Below are positions 10,591-21,513 of a stretch of DNA of 64,000 bases, piece after piece. The stretch is taken from contig JBANSL010000019.1 in the NCBI GenBank assembly GCA_037127255.1, forward strand, positions 15,833,001-15,897,000. The letters are read 5' to 3'. Every line of letters begins with the position of its first letter. The stretch's first letter is position 1. A program made the position numbers and the translations under genes. The notes under the pieces were generated by a model, which was not told where the DNA came from, made no database searches, and saw nothing but the letters and a program-made list of their open reading frames with translations. Source of the stretch: Persicaria tinctoria. Lineage: Eukaryota > Streptophyta > Magnoliopsida > Caryophyllales > Polygonaceae.

Positions 10591-12137
10591 ATGCGCCGTT
10601 CTGGTCTACCACTTGAGTTTGACAGCTTAGACGAACCAGAGCGTTACCTACACATCCACTCTAAACTCAAAAGGATCATGGCGGCTGCTGAAACACAAGA
10701 ACAGCTGATTGCCAGGCTTACAAGGGAGCTAGCCGCAAAGGATACCACTATCGCCAATAAAAGGGCAGCGAGGGAACAAGAAGCTGAGCGCGCAAGGCAA
10801 GCAGAAGTTGAGCTTGCCCAATATCCAACCACTGCTGAGGATTATATGCATCCAACCCTCGTCGTGCCTGAATCGGCGATTCTTATCCCTGAAAACTCTT
10901 TTGAAATTCGCACTCAATTTCTTATAGAGCTTAAAAATAATGCATTCTTTGGTAGATTTAATGAGTGTCCTCTTGAACATATTACAAACTTTTCTGACAT
11001 GTGCCGTACTCTTGCTGAAGGTACAACTTTGGAATATGTCAAGATGAAGGCTTTTCGCTGGTCTCTCGCTGGACCTGCACTGAAGTGGCTTGAAGGGCTG
11101 AAACCAAGATCCCTGACAACATGGGCCCAAGTAGAGCAAGAATTTCTGAATAAATTCTTCCCACCCGCCAAAACAGCACATCTCCGCCAGAAAATCACCG
11201 CCTTCAAACAGAAGCAAAGGGAACCGCTGGCAAAGGCATGAGAGCGCTACAAAGAATTGCTGCAATCTTGCCCTACTCATGGACAGCCACCCTACGTCAT
11301 TCAGGAGATCTTCTTCAACTCTCTTGATCAAATCACTAAGGACAGAATCAACCATTATACTCGCTATGAGTATCTGATGATGTCGCCAAGTGATGCATGG
11401 GGTGTGCTAGAGAAGCTCACCAACTACGACAACAAGTATGGGTCTACTGCAACTTATGAAGAGAACCCCTACACCAGGCCAGCACCATCCATGCCCCTCT
11501 ATGAGCCTCCTAAGGAGATTGATTCGGATGTAAGGGAACAGTACTACAGAGATCAGAACAAAAAGCTCCTTAAGCAAGTAAAGTATCTTTATGTCAACCA
11601 GCATTGCATTGAATGCGGATCGCAACGGCACACCACTCCTGAGTGCCCACACACAGAGCAAGTCAGGATGGCAGAACACCACGAGGAGGTAGCTTACGCA
11701 GGGGGTCCCAATCGCTACATGGGGGACCAAAGGTTTCAACAACCACAATGGAATCAAGGTGTCCCTAGGAACCCCCCGCCCTACAGAGCTCCAGGACATC
11801 CGGAAAGGGACCAGAAAAAGGATGATATACAGACAGTCCTGGAGGAAATACGGAGGAACCACTCAGAAACTAGGCAATCCTTCAACTCCGTCTATACTCA
11901 GATGCAAGGTGTCAACTCTAGGCTTGGGGAAATTGATATATGGAGAAAATCAGTTGATACACAGATTGGTCAGCTAGCAGCGGGAATCCCCAGACAGTCA
12001 GGTGCGCTCCCTGGATCTTCAGAACCAAATCCTAAGGGAAAGACTGGACACATCTCTGCTATAAAACTCAGAAGCGGCCATCAACTGGAAGAGCCAGAGG
12101 TCGGAAAGCAGCAGAACAACGGAGAACAGCAAGTCGA
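10591..12137 (+). pseudogene. Athila-like gag
   Basis: One frame with a stop at 11239-11241, apparently a TGG-to-TGA change in the conserved Trp-Glu-Arg-Tyr motif (AKA*ERYKELL). The retrotransposon gag domain is recognisable: FGRFNECPLEHITNFSDMC, KMKAFRWSLAGPALKWLEGL, LTTWAQVEQEFLNKFFPP. Further on lie QIFFNSLD-like and zinc-knuckle-like segments (HCIECGSQRHTTPECPH). The 3' end of gag is fused directly to the LTR remnant (QQVDILLQQQ), so protease and everything downstream are gone. Confidence 0.85.
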
Positions 12138-12155
12138 CATCCTCCTGCAACAACA
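12138..12155 (+). repeat. 18-bp remnant of the Athila-like 3' LTR
   Basis: CATCCTCCTGCAACAACA is identical to the last 18 bases of the 5' LTR (10490-10507) and abuts the right AGCTT duplication at 12156-12160. Confidence 0.85.
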
Positions 12156-12162
12156 AGCTTGT

Positions 12163-14331
12163 GGATGATAATGGATTAGAGTGGAGGGGGTATGAAGGAA
12201 AGGCGAGGGTGGCGAGGGAGTACTTCGAAAACTTGTTCAGGTCTGATGTGCAATCTAGTCCAGACAACGTTACTCAAGGAATTGAGCACCTGGTTTTGGC
12301 GGAAGACAACTTCGAGCTCCTCCGGCCGTTCACAAGTGACGAGGTAAAATACGCTCTTTTTGAGATGCATCCTACAAAAGCACCCGGACCTGATGGTATG
12401 TCAGCGCTTTTCTTTCAAAAGCATTGGGATATTGTTGGGTCTGACGTGTGTAAGTTTTTGATTGACATTCTTAGAGGGGCTCCCTTGCCCGAGAGCCTAA
12501 ATTATACGTTCATATCTCTTATCCCAAAAGTAAAAGATCCTTTCAGAATGACGGAGTTGCGCCCTATTAGCTTATGCAATGTTCTCTACAAAATAAATTC
12601 GAAAGTGCTTACTAATAGATTGAAGAGATGTCTTGGGAAGTTTGTTTCATAGAGCCAGAGTGCGTTTGTTCCGGGGAGGCTGATCACTGATAACGTGCTG
12701 GCGGCATTTGAAATATTTCATTTCATGAAGAAGAAAAGAGAGGGTCGGAAAGGTTACATGGCAATCAAGCTGGACATGGCAAAGGCGTACGACTGAGTAG
12801 AATGGAATTTCCTAAGGGCATGTATGCAGAAGCTCGGTTTTGCAGAGGAATGGATAGAGCTAGTGATGAGGTGCGTTACTTCCGTTTCTTTTTCGGTTCT
12901 GGTTGATGGCAGGCCATCTCCTGTGTTTAGACCGGGAAGGGGATTGAGGCAGGGGGATCCCCTCTCCCCGTACTTGTTTCTGCTGTGTGCGGAGGGGCTT
13001 TCGGGAATGATTCGGAAGAGTGAGAAAGAGGGTCGGCTTGAGGGCATTGCCATAGCTCGGGGAGCCCCTAGAGTCTCACACTTATTCTTTGCTGATGACA
13101 GCGTTTTATTTGCAAGGGCGACTTGTCAACAGGGCAGGGAAATAGCACATATACTCCGTGAATACGGAAAGGCATCGGGACAACAAGTGAACCTTGTGAA
13201 GTCGGAAATATCATTCAGCACAAATGTCGGCAAGGGGCTGCGAAGGGAGCTGCAGCAGGTGATCCAAGTCCGAGAGGTCGAGCGGCATCATAAGTATCTT
13301 GGGTTACCTACTATGTTAGGGAGATCAAAGAAGGTGATTTTTGGACAGCTCAAGGAACGAATTTGGAAGAGAGTGAAGGGATGGAAGGAGAGGACTCTAT
13401 CGAAGAAAGGCAAAGAAGTGCTTATCAAGTCGGTGGCGCAGGCGATACCATCATATATAATGTCTTGTTTCAAACTACCAGCAAGCATTTGTAGGGACAT
13501 TGAGCAACTTATGTGTCAGTTCTGGTGGGGAGATGGCACGGATAAGCGGAAGACACATTGGTTGAAGTGGAAGCGTATGTGTACATCGAAGGAGCGGGGG
13601 GGGGGGGGGGAATGGGATTTCGTGATATGGAGATGTTTAACAAAGCCCTATTAGCAAGACAAAGGTGGAGATTAGTTCAACAACCGGAGTCCCTTTTAGC
13701 GAGGATGTTGAAAGTACGCTACTATCCGAGATCGTCGTTTACCCAAGCACAAATGGGGTTCCAGCCTTCTTACGCTTGGCGAAGCCTACTCGAGGGGCGG
13801 GAGGCACTGCTGCAGAGTATGCACTACCAGGTGGGGAATGTATCGGTGTTTGGGGATCCTTGGTTACCTAGACCATCCACATTCAAACCCATTGTGAATC
13901 TTCGGAATGTAGGGACGGAGCTGAGAGTTGTAGATTTGATAGATTGGGAGGCAGGGGGATGGAAAGAGGACATGGTGAGGGAGATCCTTTTGCCAATGGA
14001 TGCGGAATTAGTGTTGAAGATGAGGGTGGCGGAGGCGGATGTGCAGGACGAGTGGGTGTGGAACCACACAAGGGATGGGCACTTCACTGTTCGATCATGC
14101 TATCACCTCCTTATGGCTAATGACGAGGGAGAGGGCAGAGCTTCTTCATCGGACTCGACTCGGGTGGCGAGTGTGTGGAAGAAGCTATGGCAGATAAAGG
14201 CGGCTCCACGAGTCCGAAATCTAATTTGGCGAGCATGTATAGGAATTCTTCCTGATAGTGTAGTTTTGATTTTGGATCAAGCGTTTTTTTCTTCTGGTTT
14301 TGACCTTCTTTGTATGGATGACTTAAGGTAA
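12163..14331 (+). pseudogene. LINE ORF2, reverse transcriptase and zf-RVT part
   Basis: Continues ORF2 from the endonuclease. RT motifs are in order: KAPGPDGMSALFFQKHW, LISLIPKV-type, [53 protein letters not shown] and the catalytic HLFFADDSVLF (intact FADD). Downstream are KYLGLPTMLG, KEVLIKSVAQAIPSYIMS and the zf-RVT region (SVWKKLWQIKAAPRVRNLIWR). Breaks: TAG at 12650-12652, TGA at 12794-12796, and a 15-G run at 13596-13610 after which the protein continues in another frame (GGMGFRDMEMFNKALLARQ). The element is therefore not autonomous. Confidence 0.9.
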
Positions 14332-14547
14332 TGCAGTTTCAAGTTATGCTAAAAAAAAAGAAAAGATAGTATGTAGTTTTTATGATTTGTTATATGTTTA
14401 TAGTATATAGTTTGATAGATAATATTATAGTATTATAATATAGTTTGATATATTATAGTAGATAGTATATAATTTGTATGGTTTGATAATATATAGTTTT
14501 TATGGTTTATAATATAATTTGAAACATGAAAAACATTAAAATACATA

Positions 14548-15250
14548 GAAATAAATTAAAATTGAAAGACAATAAAGAACATTAAAAGCGATTAATATAT
14601 ATTAAAATACGTTAAAACATATTAAAATATATTATAATTCATCAAAAGACATGAGAATAACATTCAAATATATTAAAATAAAAAACATTAAAATATATTA
14701 AAATACATAGAAATAAATTAAAATTGAAAGACAATAAAAAACATTAAAAGCGATTAATATATATTAAAATATATTAAAATACGTTAAAACATATTAAAAT
14801 ATATTAAAATACATCAAAAGACATGAGAATAACATTCAAATACATTAAAATATATTAAAATATATTAAACTACATAGAAATAAATTAAAATTGAAAGACA
14901 ATAAAAAACATTAAAAGCGATTAATATATATTAAAATATATTAAAATACGTTAAAACATATTAAAATATATTAAAATACATCAAAAGACATGAGAATAAC
15001 ATTCAAATACATTAAAATAAAAACATTAAAATATATTTAAATATAATAAAATACATAGAAATAAATTAAAATTGAAAGACAATAAAAACATTAAAAGCGA
15101 TTAATATATATTAAAATATATTAAAATACGTTAAAACATATTAAAATATATTATAATAAATCAAAAGACATTAGAATAACATTCAAATACATTAAAATAA
15201 AAAACATTAAAATATATTTAAATATATTAAAATCCATTAACATATATTGA
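14548..15250. repeat. about 165-bp tandem repeat, four copies
   Basis: The landmark GAAATAAATTAAAATTGAAA occurs at 14548, 14710, 14877 and 15058 (spacings 162, 167, 181 bp). Each unit goes on with AAAAGCGATTAATATATATT, ACGTTAAAACATATT and AAAAGACATGAGAATAACATT. The array probably lies in an intron of the PMD gene. Confidence 0.85.
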
Positions 15251-15297
15251 AAAGACATTAATAGCCAAATTGATCATAATAACAGACAGGGAGGCTA

Positions 15298-17728
15298 TTG
15301 AGGGGGGATGGTACCCTACGGCCTATTCGCTTCAGCGACCGGGCATCGGCCAGTCAGATGGAGAAGGAGACGGTACCCCACTCTGCCGTAGATGAGACAC
15401 ATACAATAAATGATCTCCTTATGTCTGTAGAGGGCTACCATCAGTCGATGGGGACCCCCCGGCCGACGAGGATGACATCTTCTGGGGGGATCTACCCTCT
15501 TTCGATCCTTTTGGCGATGCGACGGAGGGGCAGCAACTGTCATTGGAGGACGCGTTTACTCTCAGCAGCTGCGTCACGGATGTAGTTGCGGGTCGACGAC
15601 CCGACATGGGTACACGAGCAGACATGGGTAGACGGCCTGCTCGTCTACCCCCCACCATCCCCGAGGCATCTAGGTTCGGCATTCCGGAGGCTTCTACATC
15701 CGACACCTACGACGCCGAGGCTTCTACATCCTCACAGATACCACCGGTGATTTCTTTGGCTTCGACGGATGACAGCATCTTTGACGTCGTGGAGGAGGTC
15801 GGCGACGGGCAAGAGAGGCAGCCCGAGGGGTAGGAGAGGCAGCCCGTGGGGCAGGACGTGCCACAGAAGGGGCCGGGGGTCCAGGAGGGGGGGGGGGGGG
15901 GGGGGCAGCCACAAAGGGGCAGTAGGAGGGGTAGTAGGAGGGGCAGTAGGTCGACCATTTCTTACTGCCGGAAAAGCTGCTTGTGTCTTACAGGCATCAC
16001 CGAGCGTACCGGGTGCGGAGTGAGGCTACTGTGGATCTGCCGCTTTTGAAGTTCCACCACCGGGCGACTCACCTGCTGCCGTTCAACCGCTACATTTTTT
16101 AGGGCCCGGGGACCTGCGTGCAAGATCTTATCCCATCGGGCATCCCGCAGCTGAGGTCCCTACATTGGGAGTGTGTGGATGAGTACACTTGCACCGCCTT
16201 CCTGGAGCATTGGCACCCGGAGACCAGCTCCTTCCACTTTCCATGGGGCGAGATGACCATCACGCTGCACGACGTTGCTTGCCTCATGGGGCTTCCGATG
16301 GAGGGTGTGTCGTGTGTGTCCCATCTGGCCCCGGGGGCGTTGATCCCTACCATCGCACAGTAATACCATAGCACCCCATATGCACTGACATCATACAGAC
16401 ATGCTGGCAGCCTTCCAATTACATGGTTGAATGCGTTGTGGATCGCGCGACACGGGCCGCTCATCGACCCCGCCCCCGCTGATGACCCAGAGGTCGCGGC
16501 TGATCCTAAGCAGATATGGCTGCGCACGCATATGGGAGAGGGGCAGCCCCAGATGACCCTGCACAACGTTGGTTTCTCCACATAGGGTACCTGGCCATCG
16601 CTGCCGGCGCGACTCTGTTTGTGGACAAGTCGCAGAGCCGGATCCCATGGAGGATCTTCGGCCTTATTTGGGACATCCCGCGTACGGCCACCCTTGCATG
16701 GGCTGCAGGTGCCCTCGCATGTCTGTACAAGGGCCTAGACGAGGCTACCCGAGCAGGTATGAAGGGTATAGATAGCTGCACGCCGATTCTACAGGTACGA
16801 GACCGCTGAATTAGAGTTATAGTTTACAAATATTTATATTATATGCTAACGACATTCTGTTTTGTGTCAAGGCTTGGATATGGGCGTACTTCCCTTGCTT
16901 CTGAGGTGATTTCTCCAGTGATCCGGCTAGGAAGGCAGACCCTCGCTTCTACGCGAAGTTCATCGGTCCGAAGGCGCCACAACGCATGAAGGACGAGGCG
17001 AAGCTGAAGAAGGTGAAAAAGATGTGGGACGAGGTGGACCATTTTACCGTCGCCGATGTATGTATTTGAAACTCTAACTATATGACATATATTTCTTAAC
17101 TGTGAATGATGCCTGGTGTTTTTAATTATAGGTGGAGTGGATGCCCTTTGGGCGTGAGCTGGACTTCGACGACCAGTACCGTCAGTCCACCTATCAGGGC
17201 ACCATCACATTCTGCGGGAAGGAGGAGCCATTTATGCCCGATAGGTGCCTCCGGCAGTTCGGACGAGTCCAGGGAATCCCGCTTCCCGTCATCGAGCCGG
17301 CTCAGGTCACCCGCGATGCTAGCTTGAAGACGAAGTACGTCGCCGTGTTTGACCGCGACCACGACAAGTAGCAGGACTTGCATGACGAGGGTCGCTTCTA
17401 CGGGCTGGCCGAGCACAGACACACCGACGAGGATTGTCAGGCCGGTGTCACTGCAGAGTACCTGGCTTGGTACGCGTCGCAGAGCCGGCTGTACGTGCTG
17501 CCCACCACGCCACCCCATCCGGACCCTCCGGCACTCGTCCACCCGATCGGCTTGGATCCATGGGTGGACCTGCCTCATCCCCCTGTTATCCCTCCGGCGG
17601 TAGCGGCCCGCTTGCATGAGCTAGAGGGCTATTGGAGGGCCCTGGCTACCGACCCTCGCATTGATCAGCTGTTAGACGAGGTGACGGAGATTTTGGATGA
17701 GGTTGTACGCCATCCAGTTGGACATTGA
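15298..17728 (+). pseudogene. plant mobile domain (PMD) gene, three visible exons
   Basis: Exons end/start at 16794|16872, 17057|17132 (donors CAG|GTACGA and GAT|GTATGT; acceptors TCAAG|GC and TATAG|GT) and the last exon ends with TGA 17726-17728. The N-terminal part is acidic and low in complexity (SFDPFGDATEGQQLSLEDAF), then the PMD begins: KLLVSYRHHRAYRVRSEATVD, EHWHPETSSFHFPWGEMTIT, LHDVACLMGLPMEG, then ATLFVDKSQSRIPWRIFGLI, AAGALACLYKGLDEATR and LQ|AWIWAYFP, ending GRELDFDDQYRQSTYQGT. PMD proteins are found both in transposons and in host genes such as MAIL1/MAIN. Breaks: stops at about 16099, 16361, 16902 and 17369 and a frameshift between 16363 and 16580; a 19-G run at 15887-15905 also shifts the frame. 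Confidence 0.8.
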
Positions 17729-17839
17729 TGTACATTTATACTTTTGTAGTATCTATCTTTATATTATACTTTTATGTTACGGATTTTGTATCTATCTCTA
17801 TATTTCTATCTCGAGTAGACTCCTCTCATTTCTGCTAAG

Positions 17840-17955
17840 TCATATTAAACGTAAACGTCAAGAACGAAAATGAAAACGTCAAGAACGAAGGCGTGGAAAG
17901 AACGAAAATGAAAACGTAAAGAAAGAAAACGAAAACGTCAAGAACGAAAACGTTA
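17840..17955 (+). repeat. short AAACGTCAAGAACGAA repeats
   Basis: Five or six imperfect copies of AAACGTCAAGAACGAAAATG in tandem, between the PMD gene and the telomere-like repeats. Confidence 0.65.
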
Positions 17956-17970
17956 GGGAAGGGTAGTTAG

Positions 17971-18020
17971 GTTAGGGTTTAGGGTTTAGGGTTTAGGGTT
18001 AGGTTAGGGTTTAGGGTTAG
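17971..18020 (+). repeat. interstitial telomere-like repeat (TTTAGGG)
   Basis: GGTTAGGGTTTAGGGTTTAG-type sequence, about seven partly degenerate units. An inverted counterpart (CCCTAAA) lies at 21361-21435, so the two bracket the transposase-OTU gene. Confidence 0.8.
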
Positions 18021-18174
18021 GCACGTCGTTGACCACGTGCATGCACATCGTTGACCACGTGCATGCACGTCGTTGACCACGTGCATGCACGTCGTTGACC
18101 ACGTGCATGCACGTCGTTGACCACGTGCATGCACGTCGTTGACCACGTGCATGCACGTCGTTGACCACGTGCAT
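18021..18174 (+). repeat. seven tandem 22-bp repeats with G-box and W-box cores
   Basis: Seven contiguous 22-bp units starting at 18021, 18043, 18065, 18087, 18109, 18131 and 18153; only unit 2 differs (GCACATCG for GCACGTCG). Each contains GTTGACC (W-box core TTGAC) overlapping CCACGTGC (G-box core CACGTG). The array lies about 140 bp upstream of the putative transposase start, then passes into GCACGTCCTATTGGACGTGC. Confidence 0.85.
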
Positions 18175-18315
18175 TTTGCACGTCCTATTGGACGTGCCCC
18201 TCCGCGTACCCTTAACGCAAAACTGCCTATTTGAAGTGAAAAAGGATAGCTTGATTCCGCACTCTAAAACAAAGTCCGACTTCGTTCGATATATTCCTTC
18301 ACCGTTAGAATCGCT

Positions 18316-20214
18316 ATGGCCGAGTCGCAAAGCAATCGTCGTCTCCAAGTTTGCCAGGTACGGATACATTTCGTATAGTGAATATATTTTGTATGCCTTG
18401 CGTTTTGTTCATATTTCCACTACTGTTATTACAATTTCGAGACTTCACCTCTGATTTCTCGGACCCAAGGGTTTGGAATGACCATGACGAAATGGTTACG
18501 CATTTCAAGGACTTGGGTCGGACACACTACATGATTTTAGTAATCAAGCGGTCTTGGACGGGGGCGTCGAACCGTCCAAGCGGGGTTCTCCTTGCTTGCG
18601 AGCAGTATGGGGAGTACCGACCACGTGGGAGGAAGCTCCGAAGCACGCAATCAAAGATAAACGGTTGTCCATTCTCTTTACACGGGCACGAAGCTCCGCC
18701 GGGTCACTGGGTTATGACGGTAACCCACGGTGTTCATAACCACGGGCTTCCCACGAGCTTGAAGGGTCACGCCATCGCCGGACAGATGACAGAGGGGGAA
18801 AAGAAGATGACTAGGTGGATGAAGGAAATTGGTACCCCTCCAAAAGCTATTGGGTACGGATTGAGGTTGTTGGATGTGACTAGTGTCACGTCGTCGCGTT
18901 CCCTTAACAACACGCTCAACAAGATGGTCGTCGAAGAAAGGGGTAGTCGGACGATGACCCAAGATACCCCGCATTGTGTGCGGGAAAGAGGGTACTTCTA
19001 CGAGTTCAGACGACATCCGGATGACGACAACGTCTTGAGAGACCTCTTCCTGGCGCATCCCGATGGGATCCCGCTTCTCCGAAGGTTCTATTACGTCATC
19101 GTATTGGACAGCACGTACAAAACAAATGCGTAAGTTAACTATTTACGATTACATTATTACACATATAATCAATTATAAAGTATTGTACATGTAACACATT
19201 TACACTTGCAGATATGGGATTCCATTGTGCGAGGTGGTCGGGTTCACACCCTCGGGCAAGACTTAATGCATCGCCTATGTCTTCATGTCGCACGAGAACG
19301 AAGAGACATACGCCTGGGTGCTGCGTCAGCTTCAAGTCTTGCTTGGGACGGTTCAACCTCAAGCTATTATGACTGATCGGGAGCTAGGCCTCTTAGCGGC
19401 GCTGAATGTTGTCTTCCCCAACGTCCAACATCTCCTTTGCTGGTTACACGTGACGAGAAGATGCGAGGAAGCTGCTCTGAAGATCATAAAGAATTTAAAC
19501 CATGCTGGCACCTTCAAGGGCAACTGTTGGGGGTTGTTCCAATCGAGGTCGGAGGAATCATTCAACCGCCGTCGTCTGGCGCTACACGCTGCATGGCACC
19601 CATTCCCAGGTGTGGTGGCGTATTTAGAGGCGGTGTGGCTTCCGTACAGTAGGAACATCGTACGATGCTACGTAGATAATGTCTTCCATCTCGGCACCCG
19701 TACGACAAATAGGTACACCTTACTTCATATCTCCCATTACAATATGATATGACATCAAACATTTAGTGGTACGCACTTCAATATGTACAGAGTTGAGGGT
19801 CAACACAAGGTTCTGAAGGAGGCACTATACTCATCGACTGGTGACTTTCGCATCGTGATCGATGCAATCCATAGAGTCAACGATTGTCAACTGTATGAGC
19901 TGCAGACTGCTTTGGAGATCGACCGCTTCAAATGGCCAACAACGGCGCATAAAGTCAACCTTTTTGATGAGGTAAAGACTTTAATCTCCAAAAAGTGCTT
20001 CGATTATCTGTACAAGATGTGGCAGGATGTCGTGAACCAAAACATTCCTCTGGAATGCACGGACCGACATTGGAGGATTTGTTACGGGATCCCTTGTGTC
20101 CATGAGATTCATGCATACGTCAACTCCGGTACTCCGATACCCACCGAGGATATCCACCCGTTCTGGATGGATTTATCATGGACTGACATCGACGACACCC
20201 CACTGCGACGATGA
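18316..20214 (+). pseudogene. FAR1/MULE transposase
   Basis: Exons that can be supported: about 18442-19129, 19212-19712 and 19791 onward (donors GC|GTAAGT, AG|GTACAC; acceptors TTGCAG|AT, TACAG|AG), joining NA|YGIPL and TNR|VEGQH. A possible first exon starts ATG at 18316 (MAESQSNRRLQVCQ), but its splice phase does not fit and is unresolved. The FAR1-type DNA-binding region is LVIKRSWTGAS...LACEQYGEYRPRGRK...GCPF...VTHGVHNHGL. The DDE core shows VLDSTYKTNAYGIPL (first Asp), QAIMTDRELGLLAAL (second Asp) and LCWLHVTRRCE. Breaks: TAA at 19264-19266 and TGA at 20212-20214. It would cut and join the Mutator-like ends of its element. Confidence 0.85.
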
Positions 20215-21176
20215 GCTCCACCCATGTATGAGCTGTCATCTTCATACACGGCTTCCAACAATGTATGCGACGATGAGCTCCACCCATCCTCATCTGCAAG
20301 CGTCCGAAGGAAAGGGAGGCCTCGGGAGTCGAGGAATGCCTGCAGAACCAACCCGTTGCCATACGAGGAGTTAAGGGAAAGATTTGAGAGAAGAGAAGAA
20401 GCACGTGCTGCTCGAAATGCTGCTCGACATCGTCCACAAGCGACCTCAGCTCGACGTGGACGTGATGATGGGTTCGGAGGGTTCAACTGGGGTCAAAACG
20501 ACGTTGATCTCTTCATGCTCGGTCATATTGAGGGTGTGAGGGACACTGTTGGAGATGGTCATTGTGGCTACCGTGCTTTGGCGTCATTGACATCTCCGAT
20601 CGTCGAGTCTGCTTTCCCGGAACTCAAAACGTTATTATGCAATCACTTGGAGGATCACGCCGATCTCTACGCCGATTGTTATACGGGAGAGTACCCATTC
20701 CAGCAGTTCGTTGACTACCAGAGATGGGCGGGACCTGTGCATGGTGATAGGAGACGGTGGATAGAGATACCCATCATGGGTTTAGTATTTGCAACGGTAT
20801 ATCAGATTCCTCTCGTCGTCCTAGCTTGGCATCATCCGTTCACATGTCTCCCCATGATCTCGCCGACACCTGCTAACAACCCTCAATCAGCAACCCTTGG
20901 TGTAGCCTGCATCGGAAACCAGGACCATTTTGCCGCGATACGACTTCAAACGTCTTTTTTTATTACCTATTATTGGTTTTCATATATATGTAAATACTCT
21001 AACTCTAATTTTCCGTTCTCATAGATCTGGTTGCCTCCTAACGCTCCTATTCCGCCGCCTCCGCCAGAATGGGTCGCACATCATCAACCGAGCGTCGAAG
21101 GATGGGATGCTCCATTTCAAGCTCAGTTTGAGAGATTTCGAGCCTTATGTGTCGAGTCCGGTTGCCCTTTATTATT
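20212..21176 (+). pseudogene. OTU-type cysteine protease domain, in frame with the transposase
   Basis: The frame follows the transposase frame after a single TGA. After a basic, coiled-coil-like linker (EELRERFERREEARAARNAARH), the OTU catalytic region reads VGDGHCGYRALASL (Asp and nucleophilic Cys) and ends with GNQDHFAAIRL (catalytic His). Between lie WIEIPIMGLVFATVYQIPLVVL and the usual OTU spacing of about 150 residues. A last exon probably starts after TCTCATAG near 21025 (WLPPNAPIPPPPPEWVAHH, FERFRALCVESG). OTU proteases remove ubiquitin; in some plant MULEs this domain is linked to the transposase, with unknown role. Confidence 0.8.
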
Positions 21177-21360
21177 TTCCTAGATTTTATTCCACCTGTT
21201 TTTTAAAATTATGGATGTAAACCTTTTTTCCGTTCCTTGTAACATTATTCGCATATTATCCGAATGAAAATCTTAACAATTATTGCTTTCCATTTAGTTA
21301 GACCCTAAATCCTTCAACTCCACAAGCTAAACACTTCAATTTTTTCAATTAACAATACAA

Positions 21361-21435
21361 AACCCTCGGAAACCCTAAACCCTAAACCCTAAACCCTAAA
21401 CCCTAAACCCTAAACACGAAACCCTAACTAGGGTT
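21361..21435 (-). repeat. interstitial telomere-like repeat, inverted (CCCTAAA)
   Basis: About six CCCTAAA units followed by degenerate ones, opposite in orientation to 17971-18020. Confidence 0.8.
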
Positions 21436-21436
21436 T

Positions 21437-21513
21437 GCACGTCCTTAACAACGTGCAAAAGGCTTGCTAGTGGACGTGCACAGTCCCACACTTGCACGTC
21501 CTTAAGGACGTGC
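21437..21513. repeat. GGACGTGCA palindrome cluster, right end
   Basis: GCACGTCCTTAACAACGTGC, GGACGTGCACAG and the palindrome GCACGTCCTTAAGGACGTGC, the same words as at the left end (5138-5262). Confidence 0.7.

Larger units (their letters stand above)
8418..12155 (+). mobile_element. Athila-like Ty3/gypsy element lacking pol and nearly all of its 3' LTR
   Basis: A 2,090-bp 5' LTR, a TTGGCGCCGTTGTCGGGG primer-binding site, and gag are present, followed directly by the last 18 bases of an LTR and the right AGCTT duplication. Protease, RT, RNase H, integrase and the rest of the 3' LTR are missing. Long LTR, tRNA-Asp-type PBS and gag type indicate the Athila lineage. Confidence 0.88.
5770..14364 (+). 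mobile_element. LINE (L1-type) with 5' end, ORF1, ORF2 and poly-A tail
   Basis: Flanked by GATAGTATGTAG at 5758-5769 and 14365-14376 (12-13 bp target-site duplication), and ends in an A-rich tail (AAAAAAAAAGAAAA). It carries ORF1 (DUF4283 and CCHC knuckle) and ORF2 (endonuclease, reverse transcriptase, zf-RVT). Net length without the nested Athila element is about 4.85 kb, near full length for a plant L1. It sits inside the composite Mutator-like element and is therefore younger than it. Confidence 0.9.

Noticed and set aside
18021..18174. Regular 22-bp repeats that could be taken for a CRISPR array
   Set aside because: Units are contiguous without spacers, the context is a plant transposon, and no cas gene is present.
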